This document shows, one piece after another, positions 16,971 through 24,834 of a stretch of 64,000 bases of DNA (within the stretch, counting starts at the first letter, position 1; each line of letters starts with the position of its first letter). The stretch covers positions 118,635-182,634 of the forward strand of contig CAJTPM010000003.1 of assembly GCA_910578085.1 (NCBI GenBank), read 5' to 3'. A program made the position numbers and the translations under genes. The notes below the pieces were generated by a model that did not search any database, was not told where the DNA came from, and saw only the letters and a list, made by a program, of their open reading frames with translations. The DNA comes from an uncultured Lachnospiraceae bacterium. Its GTDB lineage: Bacteria > Bacillota > Clostridia > Lachnospirales > Lachnospiraceae.

Positions 16971-18319
16971 GACAGGATACGGAGATAGAAATAAAAAAAT
17001 TTTTCATCAAAAATTTGCATATTCTGGCGTTAGGAGTTATCGTGTTAGTTGTTTCTGTGCCGTTAATGACAAATTACTGTATCGATGGCGTGGATGTAAG
17101 TTTTTATCTGAGGCAGTTGGAAAGAGGCCGCATGGAGGATATCTTTCTGGTGCTGCCGTCTGTTCTTATCAGAATGGGGATGTCCACAGAGTCTGCATAT
17201 AAGCTGTTGCTGTCAGGGTTGAACTTTGCTGCAGCGGGGATCGCTTATGTCTGTTTTCAAAGGATTTTTCAGGACAGGATGATCGGGATTGTGGGAAGTA
17301 TGCTCTATACATGGACGCCCTACAGACTCAATGACCTGTATTGCAGAGGAGATCTGGGCGAGGCAATCGCCCTTTGTTTTCTGCCGGTCATTTTATACGG
17401 ATTATACCGGGTGTATCAGGAAGATGGGGATTCCCAGGGATACAGGCGGCTCTGGATCGTGCTGACACTGGGATATACGCTGATCGTTCAGGCCTATTTG
17501 CTGAGTTTTCTGATAACAGCTGGCTTTACAGTTTTATTTTGTCTTGTAATGTGGAAGAAAACTTTTCGGAGGCCGGTACTTATAGTACTGTTAAAAACTG
17601 TGGCGGCGTTTTTAGTGTGCAATGCATGGCTGTTTATATTGATTTTTTTGCGGATTCGTGAAGGCACATTTTCCATGGCTGCTTTTCGAGGGGAGCTTAT
17701 CCAGAGCGGGGGAGTTTATCCTTCCATATTCTTGCAGCTGTTTTTTATCAATGGGAGTTCTTATCGGACCGCGGGAACAGGAATGGAAGAGATTCAGCCA
17801 TTGGGAGCTGGTTTTGCGGTAACTGTGGGAGTTTTGGTGTATTTGTGGCTTGTTTTTGTGGGAAGATATCGGGACCAAAAGGATGGAAAAGATCTCGCCT
17901 GTTTTGGAAAGGGTATAGGAATTACCGGAGCGATTCTTGCAATTTTGTCTACTAACTGCTTTCCCTGGGACTATGTTCAAAAGAGAAATGGTATATTTTT
18001 CCGTCTGGTAGCCAGTTTACAGTCGCCGGCGCGGCTGATGCAGGTAGTAACGGTGTGTTTTGTGTTGCTTACCTGTGTGGCTCTGTGGCAGGTGAAGAAG
18101 TGGGAGAACTCTGATGTGAGCCGCACTTTCGCCATTGTGATTGCCCTGACCGCATTGTTGTCAGTCCAGTACCTGACAGGAGATATTTTGAGCACGGGAG
18201 AGCCCAGAAGCCTGTATGGTGTGGAATATGGGGAGCCGGAGAAAGATGAGAGATTCCAGCCGGAAAATCTCGATATTTCACCTTGGGATTATGGGAAATA
18301 CGAGCATATAGGAAGATGA
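16967..18319 (+). CDS. Polytopic membrane protein, GT-C-like, short paralogue 2
   Basis: A 450-residue integral membrane protein with about eleven hydrophobic segments. It aligns with the membrane core of the 776- and 786-residue neighbours: shared elements include the middle motif MLYTWTPYRLNDLYCRGDLGEA (matching MLYTLAPYRIYNIYNRCAVGEY in the third copy) and LQSPARLMQV. It lacks the N-terminal extracytoplasmic domain and the C-terminal soluble domain of those relatives, and the HxxR motif at the first core loop reads YLRQLE, so a catalytic or binding residue may be lost. GGAGGGGG precedes the ATG by about ten bases. The function is unknown; it may be a degenerate or accessory subunit of the same membrane system. 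Confidence 0.72.
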   Translation: MRQDTEIEIKKFFIKNLHILALGVIVLVVSVPLMTNYCIDGVDVSFYLRQLERGRMEDIFLVLPSVLIRMGMSTESAYKLLLSGLNFAAAGIAYVCFQRIFQDRMIGIVGSMLYTWTPYRLNDLYCRGDLGEAIALCFLPVILYGLYRVYQEDGDSQGYRRLWIVLTLGYTLIVQAYLLSFLITAGFTVLFCLVMWKKTFRRPVLIVLLKTVAAFLVCNAWLFILIFLRIREGTFSMAAFRGELIQSGGVYPSIFLQLFFINGSSYRTAGTGMEEIQPLGAGFAVTVGVLVYLWLVFVGRYRDQKDGKDLACFGKGIGITGAILAILSTNCFPWDYVQKRNGIFFRLVASLQSPARLMQVVTVCFVLLTCVALWQVKKWENSDVSRTFAIVIALTALLSVQYLTGDILSTGEPRSLYGVEYGEPEKDERFQPENLDISPWDYGKYEHIGR

Positions 18320-18335
18320 GGAGAGGGTAGCAGGC

Positions 18336-20696
18336 GTGTGGAAAAAATCTGAAATATGGAATAATAAAAAATGCAGGCTGTTGCTGATATTGGAGATTAT
18401 TCTTCTGACTGCGGGAATAATGGGGCTGTTTTCCGAAGAAGGAATTGTGGCAGATGAGAGCAACATGGAGGTACAAGTGAATGGAGGCGAGTATCTGGCA
18501 GAAAGACAGGGATACTATATAGATGAATCTTATGATTATAACGGTGTTTTCCTGACGGCGTCTCCCGGGAGTCTGAGTCCGGGAGTGTACAGTCTGCGGA
18601 TTGTGCTGGAGGCGGAGGCAGGTGTGGAGGCTGGCTTTGGAATTGAGAGTGAGTCCGGAAAATTTCGCAATCTGTTATCCAACTCAGTGAAGATTTATGG
18701 CGGTATTGAGGAACAGACGGGGCAGTTTTATGTGTGCGGATCGGAGGATAGTGCGAGGATTACGGTGACTTATAATGGTGTACAACCTCTTCTCATAAAG
18801 GAGATCGAGGTGGAATATACCAATGCAGGCAGCAGGGTATTTATATGTGTGGTTCTTGCAGGGTCTCTGTTTGTGAATACGCTTATCATGTTGTATTGTT
18901 ATGGGAAACGGTATTCGATATCCTTTGAGCAGAAACTGATCTGGCTCTGGATTCCGGGAGTGACAGTGCTTGCCTCTGTTCCGCTGTTTGTTGATTATAT
19001 TATTGCAGGTGAAGAAACATTCTTTCACCTGATGCGGATCGAGGCGTTGGCACAAAGTATCAGCAATGGGATTATCCCTGCCAGAATTGAGGGAATGTGG
19101 CTGTACGGCCACGGGTATGCGAATTCAATTTTTTACTGTGATACTTTTCTGTTCATTCCGGCGCTAATGCGCCTGATCGGCTTTGATATGACCGTATCCT
19201 ATGGGACATATGTGTTCGGAGTGAATTTTGCGACAGCTTTGATCGCTTATCTGTGTTTTAAAGGATGTTTTCAGGATAGCCGCATCGGCATGTTCGGCAG
19301 TATGCTTTATACGCTGGCACCCTACAGGATCTACAATATTTATAACAGATGTGCGGTGGGAGAATATACGGCGATGACTTTTCTGCCGCTTCTGGTGTAT
19401 GGCTTTTACCGAATCTTTACAGATGATACGGGTAAGGAGGAGTACAGATACAACTGGCTTATTCTGGTGCTCGGCTTCAGCGGACTGATTCAGACCCATG
19501 TGCTGTCCTGTGAGATCGCGGGAGGCTTTGCGATTCTTCTGTGTCTGATTCTGATAAAGAAAGTGTTTCGCAGACGGATCTTTTTCGAACTGCTCAAGGT
19601 GGTGGCTGGCACAGTTTTGTTAAACCTCTGGTTTCTTGTTCCCTTTTTGGATATGATGTTGTCAGGCCGGTACTTTTTTTCAAAAAATTCAGAGAGTATG
19701 ATACAGAATCGGGGAATTCTCCCGGCACATATTTTTTATACGATGCAGGCTGCAGGCAGTACCTCTCGCTTTCATGAAGTGGGACTTTTGGAGACGGAAC
19801 CCATTGGTATCGGAATGGCAGCTCTGTTGGGAGCGGGAGGATTCTGGCTTGTACGTAGTTTAATGTGTGATGGAAAGGACAGGAAACAGGATCGGGCTGC
19901 AAAAATTGCTTTTTTCACAGGCGTTCTTGCACTGATTGCCAGTACATGCTATTTTCCCTGGGATGCTCTTCAGTCGTGGAATAAAGTGACGGGTATGATA
20001 GTTTCCATGCTGCAGTTTCCCACAAGACTGACGTTTATTCCTGCTGTCTGTATGACTTTTGTGGCCTGTGCGGGAGCAGCAGTTATGTTAAATTGCAAAG
20101 ATCGATTTTTGAAAAATACTTTTTTTGTGGTATTGTGTGGAACAGCGGTGGTGTTTTCTCTATACCAGACTAATGACATTTTGATGAAGAAGAGCGGCGT
20201 TTTGAGATTATACACAGCAGAGGGTATGGGGCATTCCGGCATCCACGGTGGAGAATATCTTCCGGAAGGGACAGAACAGAATTTCAGCTACCACAATGCT
20301 GTTCCTTCTGATGGCGTCGAAATATTATCCTTTGAAAAAAAGGACCTTGATACAGTTACCAGGCTGAATACGATTTCCGGAGAAGGAGAGTACTGGCTGG
20401 AACTTCCCATGTTGCTGTACAAGGGATACAGAGCCCAGGATGCTGCTACCGGAGAGCGTTTTGCGGTACAGGCCGGAGAGAATCAGGTAGTGAGGGTGCT
20501 GCTTCCCGAGGGATATTCTGGCACGTTGCATGTCTGGTATGCGGGAATGTGGTACTGGCGTGTGGCGGAGTTGATCAGCCTGTTGGCATTTGTGTGGATT
20601 ATTTGGAAATGGAGGCGCTGTATTTCAGCCGGCGATGCATGCAAAAAGCGGGAAATGCGCAAGTCTGTGAGCTCAGCCAGACAGAAAGATAATTAG
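18336..20696 (+). CDS. Polytopic membrane protein, GT-C-like (PTPS-related family), paralogue 3
   Basis: A 786-residue full-length paralogue of the protein at 8103. Shared landmarks in order: an N-terminal helix with LEIILLTAGIMGLFSEE, an extracytoplasmic domain, FFHLMRIEALAQSI with GHGYANSIFYCDT, APYRIYNIYNRCAVGEY, GLIQTHVLSCE, a late LPMLLYKGYRAQDAATGERF, and a last helix with a basic tail. It starts with GTG, preceded by GAGAGGGTAGCAG, nearly the same initiation context as the gene before it (GGGGGTAGCAG), a sign of local duplication. The gap to that gene is 16 bp, so they are probably one operon. A role in assembling a surface glycan or lipid-linked sugar is an inference from the GT-C-like topology. 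Confidence 0.75.
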   Translation: MWKKSEIWNNKKCRLLLILEIILLTAGIMGLFSEEGIVADESNMEVQVNGGEYLAERQGYYIDESYDYNGVFLTASPGSLSPGVYSLRIVLEAEAGVEAGFGIESESGKFRNLLSNSVKIYGGIEEQTGQFYVCGSEDSARITVTYNGVQPLLIKEIEVEYTNAGSRVFICVVLAGSLFVNTLIMLYCYGKRYSISFEQKLIWLWIPGVTVLASVPLFVDYIIAGEETFFHLMRIEALAQSISNGIIPARIEGMWLYGHGYANSIFYCDTFLFIPALMRLIGFDMTVSYGTYVFGVNFATALIAYLCFKGCFQDSRIGMFGSMLYTLAPYRIYNIYNRCAVGEYTAMTFLPLLVYGFYRIFTDDTGKEEYRYNWLILVLGFSGLIQTHVLSCEIAGGFAILLCLILIKKVFRRRIFFELLKVVAGTVLLNLWFLVPFLDMMLSGRYFFSKNSESMIQNRGILPAHIFYTMQAAGSTSRFHEVGLLETEPIGIGMAALLGAGGFWLVRSLMCDGKDRKQDRAAKIAFFTGVLALIASTCYFPWDALQSWNKVTGMIVSMLQFPTRLTFIPAVCMTFVACAGAAVMLNCKDRFLKNTFFVVLCGTAVVFSLYQTNDILMKKSGVLRLYTAEGMGHSGIHGGEYLPEGTEQNFSYHNAVPSDGVEILSFEKKDLDTVTRLNTISGEGEYWLELPMLLYKGYRAQDAATGERFAVQAGENQVVRVLLPEGYSGTLHVWYAGMWYWRVAELISLLAFVWIIWKWRRCISAGDACKKREMRKSVSSARQKDN

Positions 20697-20985
20697 AAAA
20701 TTAAAAATAAGACAGCTGGAAAATATTGACAGTCCAGTAATAAGTCGGAAATAATTGCCATCGAAAGTACCTTTAACCATCTTCTCAGGATAAGAATAAA
20801 TAACAGCTTATGAGGGAAATTTATAAATGACATATTATTATAGATTATGAGAAGATGCGAATCAGATTCTCGTAAAAGGCGTGTTCTTAGTGCCGCAATC
20901 TAATGACAGGAAGTGTTTTTTGCTTCCTGAAATATGTCCAATGAATTTTGAAAAGAAAATAACAGGAAACAGGAGGTGTTCTTTT

Positions 20986-21189
20986 ATGAAAGGATGGAAT
21001 ATAGTTGCTCTGACGATCGGCATAATCGGCGCTATAAACTGGGGACTGATCGGATTTTTCAATTTCAATCTGGTAGAATCCCTCTTTGGAATCGGCTGGC
21101 TTGCCCGGATCATCTACGCTGCGGTAGGTTTGTGCGGGCTGTATCTTCTGACGTTTTACAGAAAGACCGGCGAAGCTTCTTATGAATAG
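20986..21189 (+). CDS. DUF378 small membrane protein
   Basis: A 67-residue protein with two membrane helices. The N-terminal signature AINWGLIGFFNFNLV is typical of DUF378 (YuzA-like) proteins, whose function is unknown. AGGAGGTG lies seven bases before the ATG; the longer open frame from 20881 has no ribosome site. It is a single-gene unit. The upstream gap 20697-20985 has a hairpin (AGGAAG...CTTCCT near 20909-20931) and a TTGACA near 20733 without a good -10, but no other gene. Confidence 0.85.
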   Translation: MKGWNIVALTIGIIGAINWGLIGFFNFNLVESLFGIGWLARIIYAAVGLCGLYLLTFYRKTGEASYE

Positions 21190-21210
21190 AACATATTTCA
21201 TAAAATGCGG

Positions 21211-21241
21211 AGGGCTGTTGCTTTTGCGACAGCCCTTTATT
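21211..21241 (+). terminator. Terminator of the DUF378 gene
   Basis: GGGCTGT (21212-21218) pairs with ACAGCCC (21229-21235), followed by TTTATT. Confidence 0.75.
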
Positions 21242-21294
21242 CCGGAGGACAACGAGTCAGGCAGACGTGCCTGCACGGCCATCTGGCGATTGTC

Positions 21295-22653
21295 TCAGGA
21301 TCTGCCTGCTTTTTCCAGTTTCAGCCGATACCGCGGCGCTTCTTTTTTCAGTTCCGGCAGCAGATTTGTATGCCGATACACCGAGAGAATGATTCCCATA
21401 AACAGGAAATTGAGTAACGTACAGTGCAGTCCATAGGTCAAAAAGGGCATATCGATGCCGATCATGGGACCGATGCCAAAATTCATCGCCACATAGATGA
21501 TTGTCTTTAACATAAGAATGCTGCTGCAGGCGACGCCCAGCAGAAAGCCCAGGCGGTTGCTCTGCAAAAAGGCAATATGGAGAGATCGCACAAGGAAGGC
21601 GCATACGGCGGCCACCACGGCGATGGCGATTAGCAGGCCGAAATAAGAAGCCAGACAGATCAATACATAATCACACCATGCGCCGGACAGTTCCCCCGCT
21701 TTTCCGATGCTGCCACCCCCGAACAGAGAGGCGCTCGAAAGCTGCTCCCGCACTAACAATGTCTGATAGCCGGCGCCGTATGCATCGGGATTGAGCAAAA
21801 CCCGAATGCGCATGATCTGATATTCCGCCAGATGCAGGATGCGTCCGTGGAAAAGAAGGGTATCGGCGAGAAGCAGCAAGGGAACGCCGACGGTAAAAGC
21901 GATTAGTACCCCGGTCTGCCGTTTTCTTCTGCCGCCGAAGACGCCCTTCCAGGCGGCTGCACAGAGGGTGATCAGGCAGGCTGCCACGGAGAGAAACATT
22001 GTGGCGGACAGGTAGGAGCCGGTAAACAGGAGGAACAATATATTGAAAAGAAGCAGTCCGAGCGCTTTTAAAATCCCTTTTCCCTTTTCGCCTCTGAAAG
22101 CATAGCAGAAAGCCGCAAACAGAGGGACAAACAGTATATGGACTGTCTGGCAGAAAAGCAGATAATTTCCATATTCATAGTGGGGCATGTTGCGGACCAA
22201 TACTGCCAGGACAAGATAAACGCCGTAAACCGGCAGGATATATTTTCCGAGAAGTCTGTAATCCGCAAAATAGACGGCGAACATCAGGCCGAAGCCGGCC
22301 AGATTAAAAAGGATCGTCCGCGAGGAGTAACTGCCTGCGATCCATTCATTACCAAATCCGGCGCAGATAATGGACTGCATGATGATCCCGACCAGGGTTA
22401 AAACAACCATGGCGCCAAGCATCCAGATATCTTTTTTGGGACGGTGTATTTTGTCAAGTTTTGAGCCCGTTTCGATGGGATCTCCCATTTCCCTGACGGC
22501 TGTTTCCTCTGCTTCTGCCTCTGTCTTCCCTTCCAGGAGGCAGGCTTCTTTCTGATCTTCAATGTGGGCGGTGATCTCTTCGAGCACCAGCTGTCTGGCA
22601 TGTTTATTTTGAATCTGTTCGGTCAGACTTTCCAGATATTCTGTTCTGTTCAT
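21295..22653 (-). CDS. FtsW/RodA/SpoVE-like membrane protein with N-terminal HAAS domain
   Basis: A 452-residue protein in two parts. Residues 1-75 are a helical, charged domain (YLESLTEQIQNKHARQLVLE, then AVREMGDP) of the DUF1700/HAAS type that normally accompanies PadR regulators. The rest has about ten membrane helices and ends with GPMIGIDMPFLTYGLH, like the PFxSYGG signature of SEDS proteins. SEDS proteins polymerise peptidoglycan strands. The gene follows a PadR regulator on the same strand, so dosage of this protein is probably controlled by that regulator. Start 22653 has GAGGA five bases upstream. In the SEDS signature the second glycine is Leu-His, so the glycosyltransferase activity is uncertain. 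No partner class-B PBP is nearby. Confidence 0.82.
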   Translation of the reverse strand: MNRTEYLESLTEQIQNKHARQLVLEEITAHIEDQKEACLLEGKTEAEAEETAVREMGDPIETGSKLDKIHRPKKDIWMLGAMVVLTLVGIIMQSIICAGFGNEWIAGSYSSRTILFNLAGFGLMFAVYFADYRLLGKYILPVYGVYLVLAVLVRNMPHYEYGNYLLFCQTVHILFVPLFAAFCYAFRGEKGKGILKALGLLLFNILFLLFTGSYLSATMFLSVAACLITLCAAAWKGVFGGRRKRQTGVLIAFTVGVPLLLLADTLLFHGRILHLAEYQIMRIRVLLNPDAYGAGYQTLLVREQLSSASLFGGGSIGKAGELSGAWCDYVLICLASYFGLLIAIAVVAAVCAFLVRSLHIAFLQSNRLGFLLGVACSSILMLKTIIYVAMNFGIGPMIGIDMPFLTYGLHCTLLNFLFMGIILSVYRHTNLLPELKKEAPRYRLKLEKAGRS

Positions 22654-22758
22654 AAAATCCTCATTTCTGCGCACATTTTGTCCGTGCTTTCATCAGAATT
22701 GTGCATAAACGGATTCGTATCAGGTGCGCGCAGATACAAACCCCGGGTATAAAAAATT

Positions 22759-23088
22759 TTATGCTCCGCAACAGAGCACGCTTGCCACAGCGTGGGAATA
22801 TTCCTGCCAGGAGTTTTTCCGCTCCTCCAGTTCTTTCCTGCCTTTTTTCGTGATGGAGTAGTATTTGCGCACTTTGCCCAGTGCTTCCTGCTCGTAACAG
22901 GTCAGAAGCCCTTTGTCCTCCAGACCGTGAAGCAGCGGGTACAGAGTGCCGGCTTTCAGAGCAAATACATTTTCCGAACGTTTTTTCAGTTCTTCGATCA
23001 TTTCATAGCCGTACATATCTTTTTCAGATAACAGTTTCAGCAGTAACATGGTGGTGCTGCCGGAAACAAGACTTTTGTCGATTGCCAT
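22759..23088 (-). CDS. PadR-family transcriptional regulator
   Basis: A 109-residue winged-helix repressor. YGYEMIEELKKRSENVF, then GTLYPLLHGLEDKGLL and the wing RKYYSITKKGRKEL, are the textbook PadR series. Start 23088 (MAIDKSL) has AAAGGA seven bases upstream; an ATG six bases earlier is too close to that site. It precedes the HAAS-SEDS gene in the same direction, with 105 bp between. PadR proteins with HAAS partners typically repress their own operon, and AT-rich palindromic repeats upstream fit that. Confidence 0.92.
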   Translation of the reverse strand: MAIDKSLVSGSTTMLLLKLLSEKDMYGYEMIEELKKRSENVFALKAGTLYPLLHGLEDKGLLTCYEQEALGKVRKYYSITKKGRKELEERKNSWQEYSHAVASVLCCGA

Positions 23089-23180
23089 AGTCATGTCCTT
23101 TCTTTTATACCGGGAGAGCGGGCGCTGCCGTTTTCCCATGTGCCGGTCTTCGCAGGACGAAGCCGGAGTGAGTAGATTTT

Positions 23181-23210
23181 CGATATATCGATTATCTATA
23201 TGATATATCG
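23181..23210 (-). promoter_or_regulatory. Candidate PadR operator
   Basis: The palindrome CGATATATCG (23181-23190) recurs as TGATATATCG (23201-23210), centre-to-centre 20 bp, two helical turns, about 95 bp upstream of the padR start. The surrounding sequence (GATACCTATATATG) is very AT-rich. Confidence 0.55.
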
Positions 23211-23280
23211 GATACCTATATATGTCAAGAGAAAAAATGAAAATATAAAAACCAAAATGGGCAGGGTATATTTGGAAAAA

Positions 23281-23808
23281 TCATTCTGCAAAGAGCCTGC
23301 GGATAACGTTGTACTTTTCCGGTGGATCCGCCGGGCTTAAAATACAGTTCATATTGTAGTTGAAGGTCTGATTATATGGGAGAAGATTCACCTCTGCCTT
23401 TGTGACGGTTAAAAATTTTCTGACGGTATCCAGACAGTACTGGTACTCAAAATTTTTCAGAAAATGATTTTCAACCGTAATTTCCAGGTGAGGTTTTGTA
23501 TGCTTTCCAAGAGAGAGCGCCATATAAATTTTGAAATCAAAAGCAGCCTGCCTGAATTCGTCAGGCAGCAGATAAAATTCAATAAAAGAGATATCTTCCC
23601 TGTTTTCTATACAGGCTGTGACTTTTTTGAGATATCTGTTCCGGGTTCTTATGCCGTTTGGGTGAAGGCTCTCTGTTTCACAGGATACATGGGTGAAGGC
23701 ACAACCGTATTTTTGCTCCTGGTCCATACAGAACCGATACCAGTCTGCCCAGACAGTATCGGTATCGATGGGAGTGCAGATGGCAAACAGACTTATCATT
23801 TCACGCAT
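23281..23808 (-). CDS. Hypothetical protein
   Basis: A 175-residue soluble protein I cannot assign. It begins MREMISLFAI, has no signal or membrane segment, contains several Cys and His residues scattered rather than in a metal-site pattern, and ends near an Arg-Arg-Leu motif. AAAGGAATAA lies four bases before the ATG, so translation is well supported. It is transcribed toward the padR gene but separated from it by about 190 bp that hold the operator-like repeats, so it is probably a separate unit. Confidence 0.7.
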   Translation of the reverse strand: MREMISLFAICTPIDTDTVWADWYRFCMDQEQKYGCAFTHVSCETESLHPNGIRTRNRYLKKVTACIENREDISFIEFYLLPDEFRQAAFDFKIYMALSLGKHTKPHLEITVENHFLKNFEYQYCLDTVRKFLTVTKAEVNLLPYNQTFNYNMNCILSPADPPEKYNVIRRLFAE

Positions 23809-23869
23809 GGTTATTCCTTTCGTTTGGGCGGGTGCTGATTTCCGTTTCTTTTGAGGCTATTATATCATG

Positions 23870-23892
23870 AATCTGCGATTCATGATCGACAT
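23870..23892. repeat. Hairpin palindrome upstream of the hypothetical gene
   Basis: ATCATGAAT-CTGCG-ATTCATGAT is a perfect 9-bp stem, followed by a GC-rich CGCTCGCTTCGC patch. It may act as a terminator-like or REP-like element. Confidence 0.5.
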
Positions 23893-23942
23893 TCGCCGCT
23901 CGCTTCGCTAACGCTCATTATATCATTAAACTTCGGACAATA

Positions 23943-23988
23943 CCAGAAATTTGATATTTTGTGGCGTCGATTAGTTGGAATGAAAGAT
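23943..23988. repeat. Diverged direct repeat, copy 1 (left half)
   Basis: 46 bp about 80% identical to 26586-26631, same orientation and no gaps, with the best block around CGATTAGTTGG. The matching right half follows the small coiled-coil gene at about 24323-24375. Confidence 0.65.
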
Positions 23989-24056
23989 ATAAAAAATAAA
24001 TCTTGCAAAAGACGGCTAAGATGATATAATGAGAGTACGGAAAGGAGGTGCGAGGG

Positions 24057-24269
24057 ATGACTGAAGAAATGAAACTGATGGTAAACACCATTCTGGAAGA
24101 GATGGAGAGAATGGAAAACCGGATCAACAAAAGAATGGATCGACGTTTTGAGAGAATAGAAGAGCGTCTGGATTCCATGCAGCACGAGATAAACGCCTGC
24201 AAACTGGAGCGGGACAGCGTCAGTCTGTTGATCAAAAAAATAGATCAACTGGAAGCGCGTATCGCTTAA
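24057..24269 (+). CDS. Small coiled-coil protein
   Basis: 70 residues, almost entirely one charged amphipathic helix with heptad spacing (RMENRINKRMDRRFERIEER, later LIKKIDQLEARI). No membrane segment. AAAGGAGGTG lies six to eight bases before the ATG, so it is a real gene despite its length. Function unknown; such proteins often multimerise. It lies inside the repeat unit that is present without the gene at 26.6 kb, so it was either inserted here or lost from the other copy. Confidence 0.72.
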   Translation: MTEEMKLMVNTILEEMERMENRINKRMDRRFERIEERLDSMQHEINACKLERDSVSLLIKKIDQLEARIA

Positions 24270-24322
24270 AAATCGTAATTTCTGTCTTTTAGCAATACTC
24301 AAATTTTCTGTAGTTATTTTCT

Positions 24323-24375
24323 GGAAAATCATTTATTTTCAAAAATATATCAATCAAAAGCAGTTTGTGTTATGA
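24323..24375. repeat. Diverged direct repeat, copy 1 (right half)
   Basis: Matches 26694-26746 imperfectly, best across TATATCAATCA. In copy 2 this block lies only about 60 bp from the left half; here about 335 bp, including a gene, separate them. Confidence 0.55.
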
Positions 24376-24489
24376 TTATTTAAATTATGTCAAAAAACAA
24401 CATTCCCAAAAGCGTATGTATGGCAACTGGCATATATATGTGGAATATCTGGAAGACGAATATAAATATGACCGGGGAGGCAGAGTCGC

Positions 24490-24771
24490 ATGCAGGAAAA
24501 TTATTGGGAAGAACAGGTGATAAAAGACAAAAAGTATCAGGATGTGACGATGGAGCAGTACATATTCACTGACTGCACCTTTGAAAATTGTTCCTTTGAG
24601 GATTGCAGACTGGAAGCCACACAGTTTTTCAGGTGTGATATTCGAAAAGCCGATTTCAGGGAAGCGAAAGGATATGTCATAGATATTCCTTCCAATAAAC
24701 TGAAACAGGCCAAATTTTCCTTTCCGGAGGTTACGAGCCTGCTGACATCACTGGAAATAAAAATTGATTGA
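24490..24771 (+). CDS. Shortened pentapeptide-repeat protein
   Basis: 93 residues. The middle holds pentapeptide repeats (FTDCTFENCSFEDCRLEATQ, then a DFREA unit) and the end (GYVIDIP, KLKQAKFSFPEV) looks like the C-terminal helix region of full-length, Qnr/McbG-like pentapeptide proteins of about 210 residues. Only about six of the usual thirty or more repeats remain, so the central part of the right-handed beta-helix has probably been deleted. GGGGAGG lies nine bases upstream of the ATG, so it may still be expressed. Gyrase protection, the role of long relatives, is unlikely at this length. Confidence 0.68.
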   Translation: MQENYWEEQVIKDKKYQDVTMEQYIFTDCTFENCSFEDCRLEATQFFRCDIRKADFREAKGYVIDIPSNKLKQAKFSFPEVTSLLTSLEIKID

Positions 24772-24834
24772 CAATCTGTTTTGAGACTTTTGTATCGCGA
24801 AGCTGTCGTAAGATAAAGGAAAAGGGGAAAAGAG

